Source: Treponema sp.
GTDB taxonomy: Bacteria > Spirochaetota > Spirochaetia > Treponematales > Treponemataceae
DNA length: 12,142 nt
NCBI GenBank assembly: GCA_016290335.1
Contig: JAEETM010000096.1
Location: 1 to 12,142 of the forward strand
Direction of reading: 5' to 3'
Positions 5,709 through 12,139 of the stretch are shown in pieces. Under the pieces are notes generated by a model that ran no database searches, was not told the DNA's origin, and was given only the letters and a program-made list of their open reading frames with translations. The position numbers were made by a program, and so were the translations under genes. Numbering within the stretch: position 1 is the stretch's first letter; the number at the start of each line of letters is the position of its first letter.

Positions 5709-7391
5709 ATGATTACAAAACAAAAATCACTATTCGGACTGTTATTCGTCATATTAATCTGCGGCTGCAGTAAAGAAGATCTGAACGCTCAAAGTTCAAA
5801 GCGAAACGGACAGGAGGCAACCATGAATAATCAAACAGGATTTACTCAGCCAGTTCCCTCGGAATACACACGGCAAGCCTCACAAAAAGGCAGTGTAACG
5901 CGCCTGGATTACACTTCAAAAGATTATGCCGGAAATGGAAAAGCAATCACCAAGACGGCCTATGTATACACACCATACGGCTACAATGAAAAAGGAAGCG
6001 AGCGTTACGACATTCTCTACCTCATGCATGGCTGGGGCGGTCATGCCGGTGAATATTTTGAGATGGCGGACATCAAAAATGTCTTTGATAACCTGATTGA
6101 AAAAGGCAAGATCAAACCTCTTATAGTTGTTTCTGCCACTTTCTATAACGCAAATAGCGGCTCAGACTTCGGATCTTCGGTGGCAGAGCTCCGCTCTTTT
6201 CACAATGATTTTGAAAAGCACCTTATGCCGGCGGTAGAAGGAAAATATCGCACTTATGCAGTATCAACTTCAGATGCCGACTTAAAGGCTTCCCGCAGTC
6301 ATCGTGCGTTCGGCGGATTTTCCCTTGGCTCTGTTACCACCTGGCTTGAGTTCTGTCATGACTCCGACTATATTTCAAGTTTTATTCCAATGAGCGGTTC
6401 GTCCTGGTACTATGGCGGATTCGGCGACTTTCAGATTAAGAAAAACGTGGATTTTATCGAAAACCTTGTGCGGGATAACAAACTGAACGAGCGGGGATAC
6501 TTTATCTACCACGCTGTTGGCACGAATGACGCAGTAAAAGAACAGAGCTATATGATGGCAGAAGAAATGCTTTCTCGAAAAACTTTTTCGTCTGAGCATT
6601 ATGTTTTTTATCAGAAACAGGATGGTATTCATGACCATTTTGCCGTGCGGGAGTTTTTGTACAATGCTCTGCCGGTGATTTTTCCAAAAAAGCAAACTAG
6701 TGAAAGCAACAACCTCGTTCTTGTCAAAGGCGGAACTTTTCTTTCCACATCGGACACGAAAAATCCTGATGACTACAGGCAGCACCGCGAGACTGTCGAG
6801 GATTTTTACATCTCCAAATATGAAGTTACGGTCGCCCTTTACAAAAGCGTTACTGGCAAAAATCCCACTTCCGCCCGCGACGGAACGGACGAGATGAATC
6901 GCCCTGTTGAAAATATCTCTGGTTATGACTGCATTGATTTTCTGAACGTATTGAGCTGCCTTGAAGGGCTTGAAGAATGTTACAACTTTGCAAATGGAAA
7001 ATGGACTTGCGATTTTTCAAAGAACGGCTACAGGCTTCCCACGCTCCCCGAATGGGAATATGCAGCCCGCGGCGGTTCTTTGTCTAAAGGCTACAAATAT
7101 TCGGGCAGCAACAGACTTAGCGAAGTCGGCTGGTATGACGAAAACTCTGGCGGACATGCCCATCAGGTTGGACTTTTGAAGCCGAACGAACTTGGACTTT
7201 ACGACATGAGCGGAAATGTGGGCGAACGCTGCTGGAATCCGTCATACAAGGGCGAAAATCCCGCACATGTTGGTCGCGGTGGCTGCTGGATTTACTACGA
7301 AGGCTACTGCACCCCAGACTACCGCTTCGTCACGACGGAAAACTACACGGGAGAGGGTCTGGGGCTTCGCCTGGTGCGGACAAAGATGTAG
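5709..7391 (+). CDS. Lipoprotein fusing an esterase-D-like domain to a SUMF1/formylglycine-enzyme-like domain
   Basis: I chose the ATG at 5709, with GGAGG (5699-5703) five bases upstream, giving 560 residues; an upstream in-frame ATG at 5670 lies inside the previous gene. The N-terminus is a lipoprotein signal with lipobox ICGC and C20 as lipid site. Residues ~60-325 are a putative esterase (PF00756-like): LYLMHGWGGH (103-112), nucleophile motif FGGFSLGS (201-208) with S205, acid D274 in GTND, and histidine H308 or H310 in GIHDHF. Residues ~335-560 are a SUMF1/FGE-sulfatase-like fold: VKGGTF, YRLPTLPEWEYAARGG (441-456), GLYDMSGNVGE (496-506) and GLRLVR at the end. In true formylglycine-generating enzymes two cysteines follow RGGS; here alignment gives Y529 and C534, so one is missing. 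I infer a surface esterase with a non-FGE accessory module. Transcription is probably shared with the upstream flavodoxins. Confidence 0.87.
   Translation: MITKQKSLFGLLFVILICGCSKEDLNAQSSKRNGQEATMNNQTGFTQPVPSEYTRQASQKGSVTRLDYTSKDYAGNGKAITKTAYVYTPYGYNEKGSERYDILYLMHGWGGHAGEYFEMADIKNVFDNLIEKGKIKPLIVVSATFYNANSGSDFGSSVAELRSFHNDFEKHLMPAVEGKYRTYAVSTSDADLKASRSHRAFGGFSLGSVTTWLEFCHDSDYISSFIPMSGSSWYYGGFGDFQIKKNVDFIENLVRDNKLNERGYFIYHAVGTNDAVKEQSYMMAEEMLSRKTFSSEHYVFYQKQDGIHDHFAVREFLYNALPVIFPKKQTSESNNLVLVKGGTFLSTSDTKNPDDYRQHRETVEDFYISKYEVTVALYKSVTGKNPTSARDGTDEMNRPVENISGYDCIDFLNVLSCLEGLEECYNFANGKWTCDFSKNGYRLPTLPEWEYAARGGSLSKGYKYSGSNRLSEVGWYDENSGGHAHQVGLLKPNELGLYDMSGNVGERCWNPSYKGENPAHVGRGGCWIYYEGYCTPDYRFVTTENYTGEGLGLRLVRTKM
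5812..5825 (+). promoter_or_regulatory. Strong internal ribosome binding site and in-frame ATG
   Basis: AGGAGG at 5812-5817 stands five bases before an in-frame ATG at 5823, codon 39 of the lipoprotein gene. Starting here would give a 522-residue protein beginning MNNQTGF, without the signal sequence and lipid cysteine but with both domains complete. It may be an alternative start producing a cytoplasmic form, or chance. Confidence 0.4.
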
Positions 7392-7403
7392 AATCCCATA
7401 TAA

Positions 7404-7585
7404 TCGACGATACCATTCATTATGGTGATGGTTGATGAAATTCAACTTTTGCAACGTTTAGAGGGCGAGGTGACGAAATTAAGGTGTTTCCCCTTCAGTT
7501 TTGCAGAATATATGTCCGCAAAGAAAATCACTTCTGATTATGATGTAAAAGCCGTTAATGACTATATGCAATTTGGAGGGCTTCC
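7404..7585 (+). pseudogene. Remnant of an AAA_14/DUF4143-type ATPase gene
   Basis: In the frame of the ATG at 7422 the translation begins MVMVDEIQLLQ, a Walker-B-like segment with the DEIQ typical of AAA_14 ATPases. It then goes almost directly to LEGEVTKLRCFPFSFAEYM and NDYMQFGGLPQ, matching the conserved (S)GR..L..PFSF.EY and YL..GGLP segments of that family. In intact proteins these pieces are separated by a longer sensor region, and an N-terminal Walker A part and a C-terminal domain flank them. Both flanks and much of the interior are missing here, so this is a deletion remnant. After GGLP the frame runs out of family similarity, at the join with the esterase remnant. Such ATPases are common, often multicopy genes in gut bacteria. 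Confidence 0.68.
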
Positions 7586-7756
7586 GCAAACTACCGCACC
7601 ATGCAAAACCGAATCAACAGAATCAAGGCAAAGGGCATCGACGCGCAGATAGAAGTATTCCGCGGTTTAGGACATGGCTTTGGACTTGGACAAGGAACCG
7701 TTGCTGAAGGCTGGATAGACAATGCGGTAAAGTTTTGGGAAAAGCAGAATGAGTAG
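7586..7756 (+). pseudogene. C-terminal remnant of an alpha/beta hydrolase (acetyl esterase-like)
   Basis: A frame different from the ATPase remnant reads from about 7586 to the TAG at 7754-7756. Its ATG at 7601 would give 51 residues, ending IEVFRGLGHGFGLGQG and WIDNAVKFWEKQNE. The GHGFGLG segment followed by W...AVKFWEKQ is characteristic of the last strand, catalytic histidine loop and final helix of BD-FAE or Abhydrolase_3 esterases. Everything upstream, including the nucleophile elbow, is absent. The reading frame is intact to its natural stop, so the deletion is probably fairly recent. It suggests that an additional esterase gene once stood here, next to the existing esterase cluster. 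Confidence 0.66.
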
Positions 7757-7781
7757 CTGAAATGTGTGAGCCCTGAGTATA

Positions 7782-7844
7782 CGTCTGACGAATAGCACCT
7801 TGCGAAAGTTTGATTGTTCAAGACAGGTATATCTCTGCTATCAT
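7782..7844 (+). promoter_or_regulatory. Second copy of the flavodoxin promoter/operator block
   Basis: CGT (7782), ACGAATA (7788-7794), AAAGTTTGATTGTTCAA (7805-7821) and a -10 box TATCAT (7839-7844) repeat the order and spacing of the block at 3701-3763: 6, 10 and 17 bases. The 17-base central piece is identical in both. It contains the T-N11-A, TTGA/TCAA inverted repeat expected of a LysR site. The ribosome site GGAGGA at 7855-7860 precedes the ATG at 7867. Confidence 0.7.
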
Positions 7845-7866
7845 TTAATCATACGGAGGACACAAG

Positions 7867-8427
7867 ATGAAATTAAAATCAATTCTTATGGCAACAGCAA
7901 TAATGATGCTTACATCATGCAGCCTGATTGCACAAAACTCAAAAAACTCACAAAACTCAAAAACTCTGGTTATGTATTTTAGCTGGGGTGGCACAACGGA
8001 AAAAATGGCAAAGATGATTTCCTCATCTAACGGCGGGGAGCTTTTTAGGATTGAACCGACAAAGGCTTATCCAACAAGCTACACTCCTTGTACTGAAGTT
8101 GTAAAAGAAGAACTGGATAATGGTATATTCCGCCAGGTAAAAAAGGCTCCGGATTTTTCTAAGTACGATACAATTTTTGTAGGAGTTCCTGTATGGTGGC
8201 ATACAGCACCAACCCTTATGACTCATTTCCTTGAAGAAAACAAGGAGGCGCTTAAGGGCAAGACAATCATTCCATTCTGCACGTATCAGGCTACTTACCG
8301 CGCGGAAACGCTTCAGGCAATTGTGGATGCAACTCCAACTGCCAGTCATAAGGAAGGCTATGGCACGACAAATCCAAATCAGAATGATGTAGATGCATGG
8401 CTTAAGAAAATTGGGTTAGGAAAATAA
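7867..8427 (+). CDS. Lipoprotein flavodoxin family protein
   Basis: The 186-residue protein begins with MKLK and a hydrophobic core ending LTSC, a good lipobox with C18 as lipid site; an alternative Sec cut after LIA would give QNSKN. A low-complexity linker QNSKNSQNSK follows. The flavodoxin_4 domain starts at VMYFSWGGTTEKMAKMI (35-51), continues with IFVGVPVWWHTAPTLMTHFLE (103-123) and ends with IIPFCTYQATYRAETL (134-149). That last loop differs from the CTHEGSG of relatives, and the ERPAI-type segment is also changed (GIFRQVKKAPDF), so this is the most divergent of the four flavodoxins here. It is the first gene of a two-gene unit with an aldo/keto reductase 20 bases downstream, under a promoter matching that of the first flavodoxin operon. 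It is predicted to sit on the outer face of a membrane; FMN binding there is unproven. Confidence 0.9.
   Translation: MKLKSILMATAIMMLTSCSLIAQNSKNSQNSKTLVMYFSWGGTTEKMAKMISSSNGGELFRIEPTKAYPTSYTPCTEVVKEELDNGIFRQVKKAPDFSKYDTIFVGVPVWWHTAPTLMTHFLEENKEALKGKTIIPFCTYQATYRAETLQAIVDATPTASHKEGYGTTNPNQNDVDAWLKKIGLGK
7931..7966 (+). repeat. 18-base near-perfect tandem repeat in the flavodoxin linker
   Basis: CACAAAACTC followed by an A run and ACT occurs at 7931-7948 and again at 7949-7965, differing by one base in the A-run length. It encodes the QNSKNSQNSK linker between lipid anchor and domain. Slippage here could change linker length or frame. Confidence 0.55.
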
Positions 8428-8447
8428 ATTTTTAGGGAGATATTATT

Positions 8448-9335
8448 ATGGACTATGTAACACTATCAAACGGCGTAAAAATGCCACAGCTGGGCTATGG
8501 CGTGTATCAGGTGACAAAGGAAGAGGCTGAACGCTGTGTTTCGGATGCACTGGAAGTGGGCTACCGCTCGATTGATACGGCACAGAGTTATTTCAACGAA
8601 GAAGAAGTGGGGAATGCGATTGCAAAATCAGGCATTGCGCGCGGCGATATTTTCCTTACCACAAAAGTCTGGATTGAGCATTACGGCTACGAGGCGTGCA
8701 AGAAGTCGGTGGAAGAATCGCTTAAGAAACTCAAGACTGATTACATTGATCTCATGCTGCTTCATCAGCCTTTTGGTGATGCTTACGGTGCATGGCGCGC
8801 TCTTGAAGAATTTTATGAAAAAGGAATTTTAAAGGCAATCGGAATCTCCAACTTTTATGCCGACCGCATGGTGGAGTTCGCTTCATTCAACAGAATCAAG
8901 CCTATGGTGAATCAGGTGGAATGTCATCCTTTGAATCAGCAGATAGAGGCAAAAAAATGGAATGACAAGTACGGTATTCAGCTTGAAGCCTGGGCCCCTT
9001 TTGGCGAGGGACGTGGTGGTCTTTTTGAAAATCCTGTGTTAAAAGAAATTGCTGCCGCACATGGAAAAACAACAGCTCAGGTTATGCTCCGCTGGCACCT
9101 GCAGAGAGGAATTGTGGTTATTCCAAAATCAACCCACAAGGAACGCATGGCAGAAAATCTGAATGTCTTTGATTTTACCCTCACTGCCGAAGAGATGGCA
9201 AAAATTACTGCTCTCGATACTGCAACAAGTTCTTTCTTCAGTCATCAGGATCCTGCAATGGTGGAATGGTTCGTAAAAATGGTTGAAGAGCGGAAGAAGC
9301 AGCAGGATTCCAGTAAAGAGAAGAAGGCCTGGTAA
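8448..9335 (+). CDS. Aldo/keto reductase, cytoplasmic
   Basis: The 295-residue protein is a standard (beta/alpha)8 aldo/keto reductase of the 2,5-diketo-gluconate reductase-like group, using NADPH to reduce carbonyls. The catalytic tetrad is complete: D43 in SIDTAQSY, Y48, K73 in TTKVW and H106 in LLHQP. GISNF (132-136), NQVECHP (155-161), APFGEG and the cofactor segment VVIPKSTHKERMAENLNVFDF near the C-terminus are all present. The tail from about 255 is extended and charged (VEERKKQQDSSKEKK). There is no signal peptide. AGGGAG (8434-8439) lies eight bases before the ATG. It is co-transcribed with the lipoprotein flavodoxin, so a shared inducer is likely. A strong hairpin follows the stop codon. 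The substrate is unknown. Confidence 0.94.
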   Translation: MDYVTLSNGVKMPQLGYGVYQVTKEEAERCVSDALEVGYRSIDTAQSYFNEEEVGNAIAKSGIARGDIFLTTKVWIEHYGYEACKKSVEESLKKLKTDYIDLMLLHQPFGDAYGAWRALEEFYEKGILKAIGISNFYADRMVEFASFNRIKPMVNQVECHPLNQQIEAKKWNDKYGIQLEAWAPFGEGRGGLFENPVLKEIAAAHGKTTAQVMLRWHLQRGIVVIPKSTHKERMAENLNVFDFTLTAEEMAKITALDTATSSFFSHQDPAMVEWFVKMVEERKKQQDSSKEKKAW

Positions 9336-9343
9336 TATTTCAC

Positions 9344-9383
9344 AATTCTGGATTTTGTAAACATGCTTACAAAGTCTAGAGTT
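9344..9383. terminator. Bidirectional hairpin between convergent operons
   Basis: AATTCTGGATTTTGTAA (9344-9360) pairs over all 17 positions, including three G-T pairs, with TTACAAAGTCTAGAGTT (9367-9383) around the loop ACATGC. It lies between the convergent aldo/keto reductase and SnoaL-like genes. T-rich sequence (GGTTTTATT) follows about nine bases to the right on the plus strand. Neither side has an ideal immediate T run, so it may also act as an mRNA-stabilising hairpin. Confidence 0.62.
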
Positions 9384-9395
9384 CTGTAAAAGGTT

Positions 9396-9839
9396 TTATT
9401 CTACCCGAATCCAGATACCATCCCTTTTTTTATAAGTGTAATCACCACTCATAGTCCAGCTGCCGCTTATTCCATAAACTTTTGCCGTGAGCGTGTGGGT
9501 GACTTTCATGTGAGCCGTGTCGCCATTCACACTGATTGAAAAATCCTTTGTATCCACTTTGAAGTAGTTTAGAGTTCCATCCATAATCTCGCCAATGAAC
9601 TCTTCCCGAGTCTGTTTTTTACCGCTCATGTGGGTAAAGAGCAGTTTTTCGTCAAAGTAGCGTTCCATTGCGACCCTGTCTTTTTTTATCATAGCATTGT
9701 TGATTGCATCGTAGGCAGAGTACACTTCTCTTTCTTCTTTGGTCATTGGCACTTTTCCATTTCTTTGTTTTGATTCCTGGCCCGTGCAGGCAAAAAGAGC
9801 CAGCACGAGCACTGCAAAAATTGTTGCAAGTTTTTTCAT
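9396..9839 (-). CDS. SnoaL/DUF4440-like (NTF2-fold) lipoprotein
   Basis: The start at 9839 gives 147 residues and is one base after the TGA of the upstream reductase gene, so translation is probably coupled; a longer in-frame start at 9893 would lie inside that gene and lack a signal. The N-terminus MKKLATIFAVLVLALFAC is a lipoprotein signal with C18 as the probable lipid site, though F at -2 makes the lipobox imperfect. The rest fits a SnoaL/DUF4440 NTF2-like fold: a first helix VYSAYDAINNAMIKKD, FDEKLLFTHMSGKKQTREEFI, and a closing sheet FSISVNGDTAHMKVTHT to WTMSGDYTYKKRDGIWIRVE. Such proteins often bind small ligands; some are enzymes and many have no known role. It is the last gene of the minus-strand redox operon, so a role in handling the substrate or product of that pathway is plausible. 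Confidence 0.82.
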   Translation of the reverse strand: MKKLATIFAVLVLALFACTGQESKQRNGKVPMTKEEREVYSAYDAINNAMIKKDRVAMERYFDEKLLFTHMSGKKQTREEFIGEIMDGTLNYFKVDTKDFSISVNGDTAHMKVTHTLTAKVYGISGSWTMSGDYTYKKRDGIWIRVE

Positions 9840-9840
9840 A

Positions 9841-10683
9841 TCAGGCCTTTTCAAAGTCTGGCTTCCATGCAGCAAACTGAACCAACTGCTCATCAGTCCG
9901 GTGGTAATAGCGTTCGCCTTTGTCGAGTTTTGCGATTTCTGCCATTTCTTCGCCGGTCAGTTCAAAGTCCATGATATTCAGATTGTCTTTGATGTGGTCA
10001 ACGTTCTTGCTTCCGGGAATTACGACGAATCCCATCTGAACATGCCAGCGTAAAATCACCTGGGCGGGTGTTTTGCCGTATTTTTTGCCCAGTTCAGCAA
10101 AGACTGGTTCCTGAATCAAAGACTTATCGCCATGTCCAAGAGGGTACCAGCTCATAAGACTGATGTCATACTTGTCCAGAGTTACGCGCAAATCCTTCTG
10201 CGTAAAATATGGATGGGCTTCCACCTGAATGAATTGAGGGGCAGTTTCCCATTTAGTCTCAAGTTCCTTAATATATTTTCCTTCAAAATTAGAAATGCCG
10301 ATAGAACGTGCTTTCCCATCGCGGAGTGCCTTTTCAAGCTGACGGTAGCCTGCAAGCCAGTTTCCAGCCGGCTGATGGATGTAAAGCAGGTCAACGTAAT
10401 CTACTCCAAGACGCTCAAGAGTTTCGTCAACAGCATTTGGGTTTTCGTATTCTGACGGCCAGAGTTTTGTAGAAAGAAAAACTTCGTTTCTTGTCACGCC
10501 GCTTTCCTTGATTCCCCGTCCAACAGCGCGCTCATTCACATAAGCATTTGCCGTGTCGATAAGACGGTAGCCCATCTTAAGAGCCTCGCGGGTGCTCTTC
10601 TGTGCATCTGCTGGTGAGAGCATAAAAGTTCCAAGTCCTATTACAGGGCAGTCGATTCCGTTGTTTAATTTGATTGTCTGCAT
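9841..10683 (-). CDS. Aldo/keto reductase, cytoplasmic
   Basis: The start at 10683 follows AAGGAG at seven bases and gives 280 residues; an upstream in-frame ATG at 10713 would overlap the preceding gene and adds ten residues without homology. The (beta/alpha)8 reductase has its full tetrad: D43 in LIDTANAY, Y48, K73 in STKLW and H103 in YIHQP. Other family signatures are GISNF, QVEAHPYF, SWYPLGHGD and the NADPH-binding VVIPGSKNVDHIKDNLNIMDF. It has no signal peptide. It is the third gene of the minus-strand operon, 16 bases after an exported paralogue, and its stop codon is one base from the next start. This pairs a cytoplasmic with an exported reductase in one transcript. The substrate is unknown. 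Confidence 0.93.
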   Translation of the reverse strand: MQTIKLNNGIDCPVIGLGTFMLSPADAQKSTREALKMGYRLIDTANAYVNERAVGRGIKESGVTRNEVFLSTKLWPSEYENPNAVDETLERLGVDYVDLLYIHQPAGNWLAGYRQLEKALRDGKARSIGISNFEGKYIKELETKWETAPQFIQVEAHPYFTQKDLRVTLDKYDISLMSWYPLGHGDKSLIQEPVFAELGKKYGKTPAQVILRWHVQMGFVVIPGSKNVDHIKDNLNIMDFELTGEEMAEIAKLDKGERYYHRTDEQLVQFAAWKPDFEKA

Positions 10684-10699
10684 GTTGAGTCTCCTTGTT

Positions 10700-11608
10700 T
10701 TAATAATTCGCATTTCTTCTGTCTTTGTTTATGGCAGCCATTTGCTTCATCTCATCATCGGTGAGGGAAAAATCCCAGACGCTTGCATCTTCTATGATGT
10801 GCTTTTCGTTGGAGCTGCCGGGGATTGCAATATTGCCTGCCTGCAGGTGCCAGCGGATAATGATTTGGGCGGAAGACTTGCCGTGGGCCTTTGCGATTGC
10901 GCTGATTGTAGGGTCGTTGAAAAGTTCCTGAGTGTAGCCGCGGCCGCCGAGTGGGAACCAGCTTTCCATAACTGTGCCGTACTTTGCAATGTGGGCTTTC
11001 ATTTTTTCGCTCTGGTGGTATGGATGGGTTTCGTTCTGCAAAAGGGCTGGCTTAATGCTTGTTGCTTTTACTAAGCGGTCAAAATCATCCGGCTCGTAGT
11101 AGTTTGAAAGTCCGATTGAACGAAGCTTTCCGGCTTTTACTGCGCGCTCCATTGCCTTGTAGGCGTCAACATCATTGCGTGGCTGAGAGTGGTGAAGAAT
11201 CATCAGGTCAATGTAGTCCAGCCCCAGGCGTTTGAGGGAAGCGTCCACTGCTGCATCTCCGTTTGAAAAATCACTTGTCCACATTTTTGTGGTAACAAAG
11301 ATTTCTTCGCGCTTTACAATTCCGTCTTTGATTGCCCGACGGATTCCACGACCAACCCCTTCTTCGTTTCCGTAAATGCGGGCAGTGTCAATCAGTCTCA
11401 TTCCGGCTTTGAGTGCCCAGTAAACAGAGTTTTCTGCCTGGTCTGACGAAAGATAAAATGTTCCGATTCCAAGAATTGGCATTTCATGTCCTGAGTTCAG
11501 CTTTACAGTACCTTTCTTAAGATCAAAGGCCGGGGCTTGTGCAAAAATTGAAGCTGTCATCATAGAAAAAACTCCTGCAATTAAAAATGTTTTCAGACCT
11601 CTTTTCAT
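10700..11608 (-). CDS. Exported aldo/keto reductase
   Basis: The 302-residue protein begins with a Sec-type signal peptide: MKRGLK, a hydrophobic stretch, then TASIFA before QAPAF. There is no twin-arginine motif and no lipobox. The mature part is a complete aldo/keto reductase with D74 in LIDTARIY, Y79, K108 in TTKMW and H139 in ILHHSQP. GLSNYY, NETHPYH, SWFPLGGRG and the cofactor segment IAIPGSSNEKHIIEDASVWDF are also present. NADPH is not normally found outside the cytoplasm, so an exported copy with an intact active site is odd. It could work with another cofactor, be inefficiently exported, or have a non-redox role. The ribosome site AGGAG overlaps the stop codon of the upstream flavodoxin gene, showing tight operon structure. 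Confidence 0.9.
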   Translation of the reverse strand: MKRGLKTFLIAGVFSMMTASIFAQAPAFDLKKGTVKLNSGHEMPILGIGTFYLSSDQAENSVYWALKAGMRLIDTARIYGNEEGVGRGIRRAIKDGIVKREEIFVTTKMWTSDFSNGDAAVDASLKRLGLDYIDLMILHHSQPRNDVDAYKAMERAVKAGKLRSIGLSNYYEPDDFDRLVKATSIKPALLQNETHPYHQSEKMKAHIAKYGTVMESWFPLGGRGYTQELFNDPTISAIAKAHGKSSAQIIIRWHLQAGNIAIPGSSNEKHIIEDASVWDFSLTDDEMKQMAAINKDRRNANY

Positions 11609-11617
11609 GCAAGTCTC

Positions 11618-12139
11618 CTACTTTCCCAATTTAGCAAGCCAGTCCTGTACGGCTTTTTTAGCCGCACTTCTGTTAGTCTGTGCTACCTTTCCCTGAACGG
11701 CAAGGCCTTTTTCTACGGTTGCGCCTTTGCAGGTTGAACGGATGCGGCTTTCTGTTCCGCTAAGTCCGCTTCCTTCGTGGGTGCAGAACGGGATGATTGT
11801 TTTTCCCTTCCAGTCGTGGGCTTCTAAGAATGTGTAAAGGGGCATTGGCATGTCTCCCCACCAGTTTGGATAGCCGATGTAGATTGTGTCGTATGCGGTA
11901 ATGTCGATATCAGCTTTGAGGGCTGGGCGGGCTTTTTTGTTCTGCTCATCTTTTGCAATCTGAGTCAGGCGGCTGTAGCTGTCGGTTGGATAAGGCTTTT
12001 GAGTTTCAAGTTCAAAAAGCTCTGAGCCTGTTTCTTCTGCAATGAACTTTGCGATGATTGAAGTATTTCCTTCTTTTATGTTTCCAACGTTATATTGTTC
12101 GCCTGCGAGCGAAAAATAAACTACCAGCGATTTTCCCAT
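11618..12139 (-). CDS. Flavodoxin family protein, cytoplasmic
   Basis: The 173-residue flavodoxin_4 protein is the first visible gene of the minus-strand operon. The phosphate-loop region is longer than in the other three: VVYFSLAGEQYNVGNIKEGNTSIIAKFI (6-33), with an inserted segment before the NTSIIA helix. TIYIGYPNWWGDMPMPLYTFLE and IIPFCTHEGSGLSGTESRI follow, the last being the canonical form of the motif. No signal peptide precedes the domain if translation begins at 12139. Only three bases upstream are visible, so the ribosome site and any earlier start cannot be judged. The insert resembles the arrangement in flavodoxins of gut bacteria encoded beside aldo/keto reductases. Its promoter, which might carry the operator seen at 3701 and 7782, lies outside the window. 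Confidence 0.88.
   Translation of the reverse strand: MGKSLVVYFSLAGEQYNVGNIKEGNTSIIAKFIAEETGSELFELETQKPYPTDSYSRLTQIAKDEQNKKARPALKADIDITAYDTIYIGYPNWWGDMPMPLYTFLEAHDWKGKTIIPFCTHEGSGLSGTESRIRSTCKGATVEKGLAVQGKVAQTNRSAAKKAVQDWLAKLGK

Larger units (their letters stand above)
7392..7866. other. 475-base region of gene remnants followed by the second flavodoxin promoter
   Basis: No intact gene lies here. The stretch holds an AAA ATPase remnant (about 7404-7585), an esterase C-terminal remnant (about 7586-7756) and a promoter block (7782-7844). No tRNA, complete insertion sequence or clear terminator was seen. Confidence 0.7.

Noticed and set aside
7270..7391. SUMF1-like C-terminus as the variable region of a diversity-generating retroelement, as known for Treponema
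   Set aside because: No reverse transcriptase gene, no template repeat and no AAC-rich codon pattern is seen in the window; the fold alone is not enough.
10592..11074. Long plus-strand open frame opposite the reductase genes
   Set aside because: It is antisense to two well-supported aldo/keto reductase genes and has no recognisable domain or ribosome site.
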